DNA from: Bostrychus sinensis
Lineage: Eukaryota; Chordata; Actinopteri; Gobiiformes; Eleotridae
Direction of reading: 5' to 3'
Assembly: GCA_020698575.1 (NCBI GenBank)
Contig: CM036243.1
Span: 3,421,649 to 3,485,648 of the forward strand
DNA: 64,000 nt
Below, one piece after another: positions 13,601 to 23,700 of this stretch. A model generated the notes under the pieces. It did no database searches, was not told the DNA's origin, and saw only the letters and a program-made list of their open reading frames with translations. How positions within the stretch are numbered: position 1 is the first letter of the stretch; each line of letters begins with the position of its first letter. A program made the translations under genes and the position numbers.

Positions 13601-16600
13601 GAAATTACAACAAACTCTGGACTTTTTAAATGTTATTTGATCACAACACATTTTCATTTAAGGCTCTGTTAGGAAAACTATTCTGTCAATGTAAATCTCT
13701 GTCTGAAGCCATAACATTATTGCAATAAATTTCGTTTCTTGCAATATATTGTGCAGCCCTAAAACAAATAAGAACATAATGCAAAAGAGTCCCAGATGAG
13801 ATCGAAATACAATCCTAAAATCCACATAAAATCAAAAAATTCTAAGATCATACAGTTGTGGCAGGAAACAAGCTATTAGTGGACTTTAGTTTTATACAAG
13901 CACTGTATAAATGGTCTATTTTCAACTAATTCATTAATTCAGAAAGGTGTACCTTTTTTCTGCAGCATCAAGAAGCATCTTGAGTCGTTGAATCTAAAAC
14001 ACACACCAACACTATGTTATTTTACAAGTGAATTTTCACTTTAAACCTAAAATAGATGTGACAACAATGTGGCTTTGTCACAGCAGACAGAGACATAGCG
14101 GTGGAACATCACTTCCTCCACAACAGCATCTCACCTCTTCAAAATAAGTCTCCACTGTGATCTTCAGCTCCTCTAAGTTCGTGGTTCTCAGCTCACTCTG
14201 AAGTTTACTAAAGAAAACATCAGGCAGTTAACTTTGTGTTCCCTTGTATGTAAAGCAGGTGTTCAGTGAGTTTGGAAACATTTATCATCATAGTTTACAA
14301 ATATAAGATCTAAAACAAATTTACCATGATAAAAATTCAGCCAATCACCTATTTTGTAGGTTGTTGCTGGTAAAGTGCTTAGTTGGGCTATACTGTAAGA
14401 AATACAATATACTGCTATTTAGTTCTTTTAAAAATATGATTATGGAAAACCTCACCTGTATTCTTGTACACCACTATGCGCACAAATAAACTATATTCTA
14501 TATAATAATTACAACAGTGAATAGTGCCACTTGTTTTACAAACAAGTTGCTTTTCTCCAAATAAAACACAAAATGAAAGTGCTGCAAGAATTTTTTATAA
14601 AATATAAAAAGTATTGCCAACGCTTTAAACCAGATATAAAAAATATCTGCCAGGTTGGCAGTAGTATAGTCATTTTAACTGACCATGCCTTGTGGAAACA
14701 TTGGATATTTAGATTAACTAAATATTTAGGCACACACTAACTACATTTCCAACCATTCAAATTTGTTTGGACTAGGATCATTTTCATATATGGTGATTTG
14801 GTACTGCCAGTTCTGATGGCCACAGCCTGCTACTGATATTAAAAAATATTCTACCTGAGAGCATTTTCCTTCTCCCTGCACTGTTGCTCCAGTTTTAATA
14901 TACGCTGCTTCAGGCCGTTCACCACCTGGATACACAGAAGGATATAAACATGTTTTTGTGGTAGATTGTAAAAATACCAAGTAATGAAGTGCCTGTACTC
15001 ACCACACTTCCTTCTCTCTTCTTGTCCACCAAACTCCGAGCATACTCTGGTCCCTAATAAAGTATACATTTTAAAAAATAGTTTTATGTTTAACCAGAAT
15101 GTTTATTTACACATTTTTTACTCTAGTGGGATCCAGCAATTCCTCAATCTGTTTCTCTCGTTTGACATTGTCCTCCTCTAGGCGGCGCAGTTTGGCTTTC
15201 AATTGACGGTTGTCAGATTTGTGTGCCTGGAGACTCTGAGGGGGAAGATCACAAGCAGAGGATTAAATCATTCAGCTGTCAACGTATTGTGTCTCAGAGC
15301 ATAACTGTTTCTTTGTCACCTTCTTGAGGCGAATTATTTCATCATACATGTCCTGCTTGTCTCTGAAGTCAGATGCTGCAAATGTAAATCCTAAAAGAAA
15401 CAGGGCATAGGTCAGGAATTTACATATTTTTTAAGTGAAAAACTAAACATTATAGGAGATGTGAAACAGAAAAGTTTATGCCTTGACTTGACCGAAGAAT
15501 TTTTCTGCATTTTTCCCAAACCAAATTCTAAATGTCTTTTTTACGTAACTGAGGTACAAGGCTGACTTACCATTGGACGCTGAATGGACAAGCTTGTGCT
15601 GTTTTCTGAAGTTCTGTTTGAGCAGCTCCGGTGAGATATTACACTCTGCTCTAATCATGTGGGACAAATCTAGAAAAGACCGAATGTATGTTATGTATAT
15701 TAATAGTTTTCAAAGAGTTCCAGATGAATTCATCATTTTTCTGTGGTAAAATAATTTCATTCCAGATTCAATTTTCAATAGACTGCGCCTGTCCATATAT
15801 TCATCATGTGTCCTAAAAGTCCAAGATGTCAAATGCCTGTATCTTTAAAAAATAATTCTATTGTTTGTTCATTTTTGGTTATTCATTTTCAAATGTCTGT
15901 CATCCATTTGTGGCAGCCATTTCCAGTGCTGTGCTGTTCTAGGAGGGTATATCAAATTCACAGAAAAGTGCAGTTCCCTTAGCCATTTTGTTGCCACAGC
16001 ACTATAGTGTACGCAATTGGAAAGTAGGAGTGTAATGATACAGTAACTATATCAATGTATCGATTTTTTTTTCTTATGTTACAACTATATTGATACACAT
16101 CATCTTGTACTGAATCGTATCGTTCTCTTTGAAGTATGTATCGACATGGAAAATCGATTGATAATATCGAGAATGTCGATATTAGAAATGTGCATGTTAA
16201 AATAAAACCAGATATCGCTTTTTGGATGCAATTTTTGTGTTTTTTCTGAAATAAAATGTTATATTCAGCTCTGTACTGCTCTCTGTCTGCTAGACATAAT
16301 CAACCCCAACTGCGTTGCTTTTATTTTTTTAAGTTAGTGGTCTTCTCAGTCTCCAGATTTAAATCTTATTCAAGATCTTTGGTGGGATTTAAAAAAGGCA
16401 GTTGCAGCACATAGGCCATTGCTGGGAAAGGGTGGATGTTTCCTGGAACTATGCTATAAAGAAGGAATTACGAGAATTAACAGCTCTTACTTGCTGATAG
16501 TAATTAATTAGGTCCAAAATTAGCCTGTGGCGTGTGAGTAAAACCCTGTTGTGAATATGTTGTGTGTTCTGTGTACCGTGGCCGTTGCTGAGGAAGGCTG

Positions 16601-19109
16601 GTCGATCTGAACCCGTCTCCCCAGGGGTTCCCTCTCTGGAGCTCCCCAGAGAGGCCCGGGGCAGTCTCCAGGCTGCTACCGCTGCTCTCCTCGGGTTTAC
16701 ATTCAGACTGGTCAGGTACGGGGACTCTGCACAGACAACAAGATATAAATATTACATAAAATGGCATATTAGTACAAGATGTGTTGGTGGATTTTTTGTG
16801 GTCCTTACTGGGAGAAAGAGGAGGCTTGACTGATCTCTTCCGGCTGGTTTTCTAAAAGATGAAAAATGTGTTAGGTGTTGTATAGAGACAAAAACATGGC
16901 CCTGGATTTGAACTGGTTTATATTAGTTTGTTACCTTTTCCAAGAAATCGTCAGAAAAGCGAAAGCTCTCTTCAACCTTGGCCAGACAGAAAAATTAGAA
17001 AAGTCAGATTATTGTAGTATAATCTAGCAACAAACTGGAATTGAATAAATTAACAGTAACATTTGGGTATAAATAGCTTTACAAACTTTAGAATAACTCT
17101 AACTATAAAGCATTAGTTAAGTATTAATAACTAGGGCTGGGAACCAATAAACCTTTGTGATATCAAAAGAAATGTTACTATACTACTGGTATCAAAAAAA
17201 TTATTTTTATTCAATACCAAGTTTCAAACCCTAGTATGACTTTTAAAAGTCCTTTGCATGTATGAATCAAATAAATAACAGATAATAAATCATACAAACT
17301 ATTGGTTTTAACTTTAACTTTTAGCTAAGACTTTTGCTCTAAAAATTGGTCTTTTATTCAATATTATTGTGTTTTATGATTGTAGAAGATGACTTAGCTC
17401 ACCATAGGTAGTATCACTCAGGTACCGGAATCAAAAACCTGGTATCGTTTAAATACTGTTATCGAAAAAATCTGAACAGTACCCAGCCCTAATAGTAACC
17501 AGTTACTTGATTATTTACAAAGCATTACTTCAACATTAATAAACACCACTGAGTAATAAACATTGTTATTAATGCCTAATACTTAATGAGTAATAGGGTC
17601 ATACAAACCAATGCAAAATTATAAACATCAGTGTTAATACAGTATCTATAAATGTATGTATTAAAATATAGTTAATTATGTATTTATTATTGCTTTATTA
17701 CTGCTTAATAGTGGTGGTCTTCAAAATATTACCAAAATATCTAAACAAAAAAGACCTGACTCTGCACTTTTTATGTGACGGTGCAAGCTCAAAGATCAAA
17801 ATTTGAACCATTAATTTGAATTATTCAAAATAATGAAATAATGATCTAGGGCCAAATGCAGTCCTCTGACCACTTTTTATTGGCCCACAGGCTTCATTCT
17901 CAACCAGCCCACATTGCCACAGGTACAGTAGTTCATGAGAAGCACCAATATAAAGATTCATATTAGTGTAAGATGAACCGGGCAGTGAAGAAAAGTGGAA
18001 ATTAGTGGCTGGTGGAGCCAACATATTTCAGATGTACTATGTACCGATCCCAAAGAGAAGGGCATCTGGAGTAAAACATATCACTGTGAATGATTCACCA
18101 CCACTGCTTTAAAGGGACGGTCAAGTATCTTGTAAAAGGCGATTTATACAGTAAGGTACTGAGAGGAGTGGAGTAGCAGACAGGAGCAATGACACTGGCT
18201 TTGTGTTCTGTAAAGCTAAACCAAGAACACAACTAGAACTAAACCAACCAGGACTAACCCAGGCCTAAACCTCTAATAATTCTGAGCTGATATAAACTAC
18301 AGTGTTTCCAAAGGACTTGGAGCTGAGAGGGTAAAGTGGACGGGGCCAGCAGAACCTTGACTGGCACCAAATCCAAGTGTGTTCTGCAAAGTCAAAGTAA
18401 CAGGTCTTCAAAAGAAGACGTTTTCCATACATAGGAACTGAAGACACTGTTATTCAGACAAGCTTTTCGTTAATTACACTACTCATTGTCTTATTTACCT
18501 GTTTGAGTGTTCATTGTTTTGCACTTTATTTGTTTTTACTTGCACTCTGTAAAGCACTTCGTGATTTTGTCTGTGAAAGGTGCTATATAAATAAAGTTTA
18601 CTTACTTACATATAGTACTATTTTAATTTTTTTAAATATGAAATGTTGACACAAATTTGTTAAAATTTATTTCAAATACATAAAAAGCATAATATAGGCC
18701 TTTAACCGATCCATTTACACCAGGACATAGTTAAATCTCAGCAGTGTTACTCCTGTCTGCCTCTCCACACCTCAAAGTGTGTTAACCACATGGAAATAAA
18801 TTAGAAATTACAAATGTTTTTGTCATCTCACATCTAAGGCCAAATGGAACATATAATACTTTTACTTGTGTGCGTAAATATTACTTGGTTCAAATGAAGT
18901 GTATGGTAAAAACAGATCGTTGCTTACAATGCCTGAAATTGATTATGTCAAAAAAATTGACAAGCATGAGAAGAATGGATTAATATGGGTTTATATGAGC
19001 TGTAACCGTATTCATATTTAAACACATTTATCATTAGTTAGGTTAGCATTCATGTTTTTCTCACCAGCTCCTCGCAGTCCTCGTCTGACTGACTTGCTTC
19101 TAGAGACAT
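4617..19109 (-). CDS. iqce: IQ motif-containing protein E, 21 coding exons, complete
   Basis: Exons, in transcript order: 19065-19109, 16935-16976, 16809-16851, 16577-16726, 15571-15669, 15320-15390, 15122-15235, 15003-15053, 14855-14925, 14135-14207, 13953-13993, 12526-12677, 11431-11486, 11095-11336, 10839-10946, 9095-9332, 8942-9001, 7682-7809, 7521-7603, 5498-5566, 4617-4732. All junctions are GT-AG and phases match, giving 683 aa against about 695 in human IQCE. Recognisable segments are KPPLSPKSPYL near the N-terminus, DMYDEIIRLKK, KLRRLEEDN, NGLKQRILKLEQQC (about residues 207-220), a long central coiled coil, and three IQ-like motifs around residues 517-590 (ARIIQTKWREH, VVLLQAALRGHLQR, LLMIQSAFRGHLAR). 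The C-terminus has the acidic DSDDSDDIIV motif. The family is ciliary: with EFCAB7 it anchors EVC-EVC2 below the cilium for Hedgehog signalling. The exon at 5498-5566 is the least certain, because it is supported by splice phase but not by recognisable homology. Confidence 0.93.
5968..6929 (+). mobile_element. Non-autonomous hAT element with perfect 8-bp target duplication
   Basis: The termini TAAGGGTGCTCCGATC and its inverse are intact, flanked by an exact GTTTTCTT repeat (5960-5967 and 6930-6937). Both subterminal regions are packed with GATCGGCC and CCGATCA motifs. The 962-bp interior has no transposase. It sits in the penultimate-coding-intron region of iqce, between the exons at 5498 and 7521. 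Confidence 0.85.
6964..7440 (+). repeat. hAT-like minisatellite family copy
   Basis: It starts TAGTGTTTCTCAAACTGTGG and the usual TCTTCTGGTAGTACTCAGGAGTC leader, then about 200 bp of degenerate CCTGGTTTAG units. The right terminus is not clear. Confidence 0.55.
9951..10711 (+). mobile_element. TTAA-flanked MITE with inverted ends
   Basis: Terminal inverted repeat AGAGCAACTCAACCCT at the left, with its inverse AGGGTTGAGTTGCTCT at the right. Exact TTAA lies on both sides (9947-9950, 10712-10715). The interior (761 bp) has no transposase. It is in an iqce intron. A piggyBac or Kolobok-type non-autonomous element is the likeliest class. Confidence 0.75.
11780..12288 (+). mobile_element. hAT-like minisatellite element, 7-of-8 target duplication
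   Basis: It runs from CAGTGGTTACGGGTACCACT to GAAAATTACTG. Flanks GTATAGTT (11772-11779) and GTATAATT (12289-12296) differ at one base. The interior contains about 300 bp of TAGTCCTGGTT-type units. It lies in an iqce intron. Confidence 0.7.
16338..16470 (+). pseudogene. Tc1-like transposase C-terminal fragment
   Basis: An open stretch encodes SSQSPDLNLIQDLWWDLKK, the region around the third catalytic acid (normally IENLW) of Tc1 transposases. Here the acid is replaced (IQDLW). It is a fragment in an iqce intron. Confidence 0.7.
17132..17491 (+). mobile_element. Short hAT-like MITE (TAGGGCTGGG ends)
   Basis: Ends TAGGGCTGGGAACC and GTACCCAGCCCTA are inverted. Flanking octamers TTAATAAC and ATAGTAAC match at 6 of 8. 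The 360-bp interior is non-coding. Confidence 0.65.
18480..18612 (+). repeat. L2-type retroposon 3' tail
   Basis: The end reads TGTAAAGCACTTCGTGATTT, then GGTGCTATATAAATAAAGTT with a TTAC repeat. This is the recognisable 3' end of fish L2-class LINEs and the SINEs that share their tail. Confidence 0.6.
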
Positions 19110-19560
19110 CTTAAAAAAAAAAAAAAAAAAAGAAGAGGAAAGTACCAGAACTCCAAGTTACATACAAAAACTTGACTTTTTTCTCATTTTCCAAGTGTTA
19201 GCTAGGCTTCTTCTTCTTTTTCTTCTTCTTCTCTCGTGTTGCTAACAGCTCAGTAAAACATGCAGCAACAACAACACAGATGTTAGCTAACTATGACTCC
19301 GGCTCGGTTGTCCACAGCAGTCTGGGAATAAAAACGCGTAAAAATCTAGTTATTATGGAGTAATCTGGGTGGTTGTGGGTCATTTTAGGAGGCACGCTGT
19401 TGTCTTGCCATGGTGAGGTTACTGTTTTCACATCGATGTTACCGAAGGAGTCGTCTAGCAACCAGGCAGCTGTCGGAGAGGTGCGTCAAACTAGCCACCC
19501 GAACCGGTAAACTAACGCTACGCTTCAGAAAAAAAGACACAACGAAAAACAGATGCAACG
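19110..19560 (-). promoter_or_regulatory. iqce 5' flank with an X-box-like RFX site
   Basis: Upstream of the iqce ATG a CpG-containing stretch holds a candidate RFX X-box at 19450-19462 (GTCGTC, one spacer base, AGCAAC). It matches the GTNRCC-N-RGYAAC consensus except at one base. RFX factors control many ciliary genes and IQCE is ciliary, so the site is plausible. A CTTCTTCTTTTT pyrimidine tract lies nearer the ATG. Confidence 0.4.
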
Positions 19561-19953
19561 AAAAATACTAAATTTTGGTGATAGAATAGTAACAACATTT
19601 ATTGAACCCTTATTAATAACAGTTGAGTTTTAGTGCTTTTATATTTAGTCGAATATAAAGAATAAACGCGCTATTCTGGTGTTTTTAATTTTATTTTGAA
19701 AACGTAAACTCCCTGGACGTTTACGTTCAGTGTAGCTTGACGGTACAAAATGAGTAGCCAATGCGAATCCGCTTGCTTTGCTGTGATTGGTGGAGAGGCA
19801 ATGCGGGCGGTAGTCTGTTTTTTGCCCAAAGAAAAGGAAAAAATTAAAAACAATCAAAAAGAGGAAATAAACTTTTCTACTTAATGCAACGGAAGTAGCT
19901 ACACAGTGCAAGGGATATTTGCTTGCCTCATGACAGAAATTGTAGGCCTACTT

Positions 19954-20485
19954 CAGGGGTCTGCAACCTTCTCAATCCAAAGAGCCAATTGTAATAAATG
20001 TAAATGCATATGGATCTGCAATGCAAGCTGCTTAGCCTATAATGAAATATAACATACTAATCATTGCAAACTAACAAAGAACTGTGTTAAATACTCATTG
20101 CACTGATTATCTGTCAATAGAACACTAAACAGCAGTGCCAACCAGCAGTGCATAACGTGCACAGTCTGAGAACTGGAGCTACATCCTGTAACTATTTCGT
20201 TGTGCTGTTTAGTTAACTTTTGTGTGATGCGCTTCAAAACAGCCAAAACACGCACTGTGCGGCTGATAAGGGCTACAAACAGTGGTTTATTATAAGTCCA
20301 GTATTCTGGAAAACATTGAGAAAATGTTATGTTAAATTGACAAAATGATGCAGATGCAGGTTGTTGTTGTAGTCTACGTATTCCTTTATTGGATTTACAT
20401 CACCAGGTGTCAGAAGCCCAAAGAGCTGCAAGAGCAGGGCTAAAGAGCCACATGTGGCTCTAAAACCATAGGCTGCAGATGTCTG
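19954..20485 (+). mobile_element. hAT-like MITE (CAGGGGTCTGCAACC ends)
   Basis: Left end CAGGGGTCTGCAACC and right end GGCTGCAGATGTCTG are inverted. Subterminal CCAAAGAGCCAA and AAAGAGCCACATGTGGCTCT are typical of this hAT group. Flanks GCCTACTT and GCCTAGTC match at 6 of 8. Confidence 0.7.
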
Positions 20486-20495
20486 GCCTAGTCAG

Positions 20496-20750
20496 TAGCC
20501 TAGTGATTCTCAAAATGTGGGTGTGGTACAGGGACTTCTTCTGGTGTTACTCGGGAGTCTTTTGCAGTGCATGTCCTGATTTAGTTTATTTAGAGAGACA
20601 GTTTTATTCCTGCCTTAGCTCTGGCCTTGTGTAGTCCTCATTTATCCTGGTTTAGTTTTGGTTCAGGCCTGGTTTAAACCTGTTTTAGTCTTGCATTTGT
20701 TCTGACAGGTTTAGTCCTAGTTTTTTATTTTGCCTTAAAATAGTCCTGGC
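20496..20750 (+). repeat. hAT-like minisatellite family copy, truncated on the right
   Basis: The left leader TAGTGATTCTCAAAATGTGG and TACTCGGGAGTCTTTTGCAG is followed by degenerate CCTGGTTTAG units. The right end is replaced by a LINE fragment. Confidence 0.6.
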
Positions 20751-20759
20751 ACGGTCACT

Positions 20760-21110
20760 GTTCATAATTTTTATGGACAAACCGGACTCTTTGGGAACCA
20801 CAGGATTTCATCTCTGCTTTTGCAGATGATGTTGTCCTGTTGGCTTCATCAAACAGGACCTTCAGTGTGCTGGGGCAGTTGGCAGTCGTGTATGAAGTAG
20901 CTGGGATGAGAATCAGCACCTCCAAGTCTGAGGCCATTATTCTCGACTGGATAATGGTGGCCTGCCCTCTCCAGGTCGGTGGAGAGTTCCTGCCTCAAGT
21001 GGAGAAGTTTAAGTATCTTGGAGTCTTGGTCACAGTGAGGGAAGGATGGAGCTTGAGATTGACAGGAGGATCAGTGCAGCGTCTGCGGTACTGCCGCAAT
21101 CCGCTGTTAT
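20760..21110 (+). pseudogene. Non-LTR retrotransposon reverse transcriptase fragment
   Basis: Broken frames encode FADDVVLLASSNRTF (the catalytic FADD motif), then GMRISTSKSEAIILDW and FLPQVEKFKYLGVL. These are the palm and following motifs of a common fish LINE. Stops and frame changes show it is dead. The exact family was not assigned. Confidence 0.75.
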
Positions 21111-21362
21111 ATTATTAACCATTTCTAAAAAGACTTCAGTAAATTTTCTCACTGTTCTGTCATTACCTTGTGCTGCAACTTTATCAGCCTGCACTTTCAC
21201 AAGATTATTTGCACATAGGGCTACAATAAGACATGTTTATGGGTCTGTAGTCTACTGTATAGGCTTTTGTTATTGTTTTTCAAGTCTGTCATATTATTGA
21301 ATTAACATGTAGAAAGCAGTGGTGAGAAGACTATACTTTTAAGTATTTTATAATTAAAGTAG

Positions 21363-21740
21363 GGATAGGATAGATAACTTTTATTGTCCCCATAGGGAAA
21401 TTGATTTGCAGCATTAAACAGCAGGCATTACATCCAACACTCTGCAAACCCATATGGCACAATAAAAGAAACAACAACAAGCAAAGGGATTCAGAGTATC
21501 AGTCAAAGCTGACCATGTGCTGTTTTGAGATTATTCAGCAGTTTAATTGCCGGAGGGATAAATGAATATTTTGTGTGGTTTCGTGAGACCTGAGGAAGGC
21601 TGTACCTTTGCTCAGAAGGCAACAGCTCAAGAGCTCATCCACTATCTTTTCAGCCTTTTTGATTGCTCTGTCTGTGTACAAGTGCTGCAGGCTCGGCAGG
21701 GTGATCCCTCACAGCTTACTGGCTGTGGTCACTATTCATA
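21363..21740 (-). repeat. LINE 3' end, minus strand (Rex1-like)
   Basis: On the minus strand a degenerate coding tail of the type 'LLPSGQRY...SFIPPAIKLLNN' is followed by a 3' UTR ending GGGGACAATAAAAGTTATCT. The similar tail at 44385-44420 supports a dispersed LINE. The family name is a guess. Confidence 0.5.
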
Positions 21741-22173
21741 TTTTTTTTTTTTTTTTTTCTTTTTTTTTTTGAGCCTCTGTGGCATTGCTGCCAACAAATG
21801 CCACAAAAAGGTAAAATGCTCTCAATAAAAGCAGAATAAGTGCATTTTATGGGATAAAATGTTTGTTCTGGTTAGCCTACATTTTGCAAAACATATTTTT
21901 TAGGGCAAAATATTACCCTTTTACTCAAGTAATTGTTGAAATAGGGTAAAATAAGTAGGCTAGTCTTTTTTGACCTTGGTGGCAAAGTGGGTAGAGGGTC
22001 CTGGGTTTGAGCCTGGTTTGGGGAGCAGTGGTAGTACTAGCATTAGGTTAGAAGTAGCAGCAACACCTACAGTGGCTGGAGGATATTGTGCATGTTTTAT
22101 GGCAACAGCAGCCGACAGACTTAACAGGACCCGGACAAAACCTCGTGTGTAGAGGCCCCCCATATATAATTAA

Positions 22174-22480
22174 CCCTAAGGGCTAATTTTGGGTCAGGGC
22201 AGAATTTGATTAAAGGATTTATGCAAAAGTAGAAAAAATATGAATGTATACTATTTCTATGATGTTTGTGACAAAGACACTTTTGTCTCTTAACAGGGGC
22301 AACATCACAAATTTCGATTGAGAGAGTAAACATGAAATAATATAAGATCTGTGTTTAGAATATCAACATTAGTGATAAAATTCACACCTGAGACATTTCA
22401 TGTAAAAAGTCAGAACCACTACCAATTTATCAAAAAATAAAACCTGAAAAGGACACTTTTGTCCTCGTGGGGCACAAGGG
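22174..22480 (+). mobile_element. Short TTAA-flanked MITE
   Basis: CCCTAAGGGC on the left and GGCACAAGGG on the right are bounded by TTAA at 22170-22173 and 22481-22484. The interior has ACACTTTTGTC-type motifs near both ends. Confidence 0.5.
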
Positions 22481-23045
22481 TTAAGGAAACTTAAATACTT
22501 TCACTTTGACTTAAGTTATCTTATTTTGAAATAGCAATACTTTAACTTGAGTTAGATTTTTAAGTATGCTGACTGAACTCTCTCTTTAAGAAGTATCCTT
22601 GTCATCAGATTACTTTTTTTCATAAATATTGTAGTATAAGAGAGATAAATGCTGTTATAGTGTTCAAAATCTTCATAGCCACTAACATGTGTAGGTCTAC
22701 AATGGATTGTACACATAACAGGGGGACATACAGCTGTAAGGTTTAAGGCAGGCTGTAATGTGCACATGGTTTTCATTGTCAGTGTAGAGAAAATGAGCCT
22801 ATAAACCAGCGACCTTCTGTCTGAGTTTCACCATGCACCGTCCTTTTTATAAGAACATGACGACCACAGCAGAAGAAAATAAAATCATAGTCAGCAGTGA
22901 AAGACATAGAAAGAGGTTTATTTTCCCATAATCTGCACACACTTTAAAATAACTCATCTCTGTTGTATTGTTACAGCTCCCAAACTGGAAGAACTCTGTG
23001 GCCTCTTTCACAGTATCATATTCTCATAGTTTTGTGTTTATCCAG

Positions 23046-23159
23046 GTGACAGAGCCCCCCACCCCACCCCCGCCCAGGCAAGACTCCTACAGGCTCGGAC
23101 CCCCAGCCACTCTCCGTCTCCTCTTCTGGGCCAAAAAGAGTATTGCTCAATCTGTCTAA
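23046..23159 (+). other. Unassigned candidate terminal exon, 37 codons
   Basis: A GC-rich island in AT-rich sequence follows an acceptor-like TTTATCCAG. It is open for 37 codons to a TAA and encodes a proline run followed by RQDSYRLGPPATLRLLFW and a basic end. I do not recognise the family and saw no partner exon nearby. It could be the last exon of an unannotated gene or chance. Confidence 0.2.
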
Positions 23160-23463
23160 CCACCACATGGACCTTGGTAATGATCAGATGTTCTGTATTT
23201 ACTAATACATACAGGGAGGTCAGAGGAGGGCTAAAGCTATACTTTACAGCTTTACAGCATTGTGAGTGGTTAACACAAACAGCTCATGCATGAAGAGTTC
23301 AAGAGAAGTCTGAGGTTTAAGCCATAAGTTGGAGCAGCAGTGGTTCTATTATGATTAAAGTAATTAAATATTAAGACTCAAAGTAACTGTACATTGTTTT
23401 GAGGAAAAAGTAAAAGGGACCTGAAGGACAAGCCACACCAACAAAATCCATTACAGGCAAAGA

Positions 23464-23700
23464 AAAACAAACACACACACAAATTTGGAAACACGCACAC
23501 ACATTCAAAAATCTGCATACAAATTCAGAAACACACACAATTTTGGAAACACGCACACAAATTTGGAGAAACACACAAATTTGAAAACACTCAGAAATTT
23601 AGAAACACACACACATTTTATGAAACAGGCACACAAATTTGAAAACATGCACACAAATGTGGAAACACGCACACATCTTTGTAAACATGGACAAAAACTC
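23464..23700 (+). repeat. Degenerate CA-rich minisatellite
   Basis: Imperfect tandem units of about 20-26 bp of the form AAATTTGGAAACACGCACAC, roughly ten copies. Open frames across it are by-products of the repeat. Confidence 0.75.

Noticed and set aside
4617..19109. Alternative identity of the coiled-coil gene as another centrosomal or ciliary coiled-coil protein
   Set aside because: The NGLKQRILKLEQQC block, the IQ motifs and the DSDDSDDIIV end all match IQCE in order and spacing.
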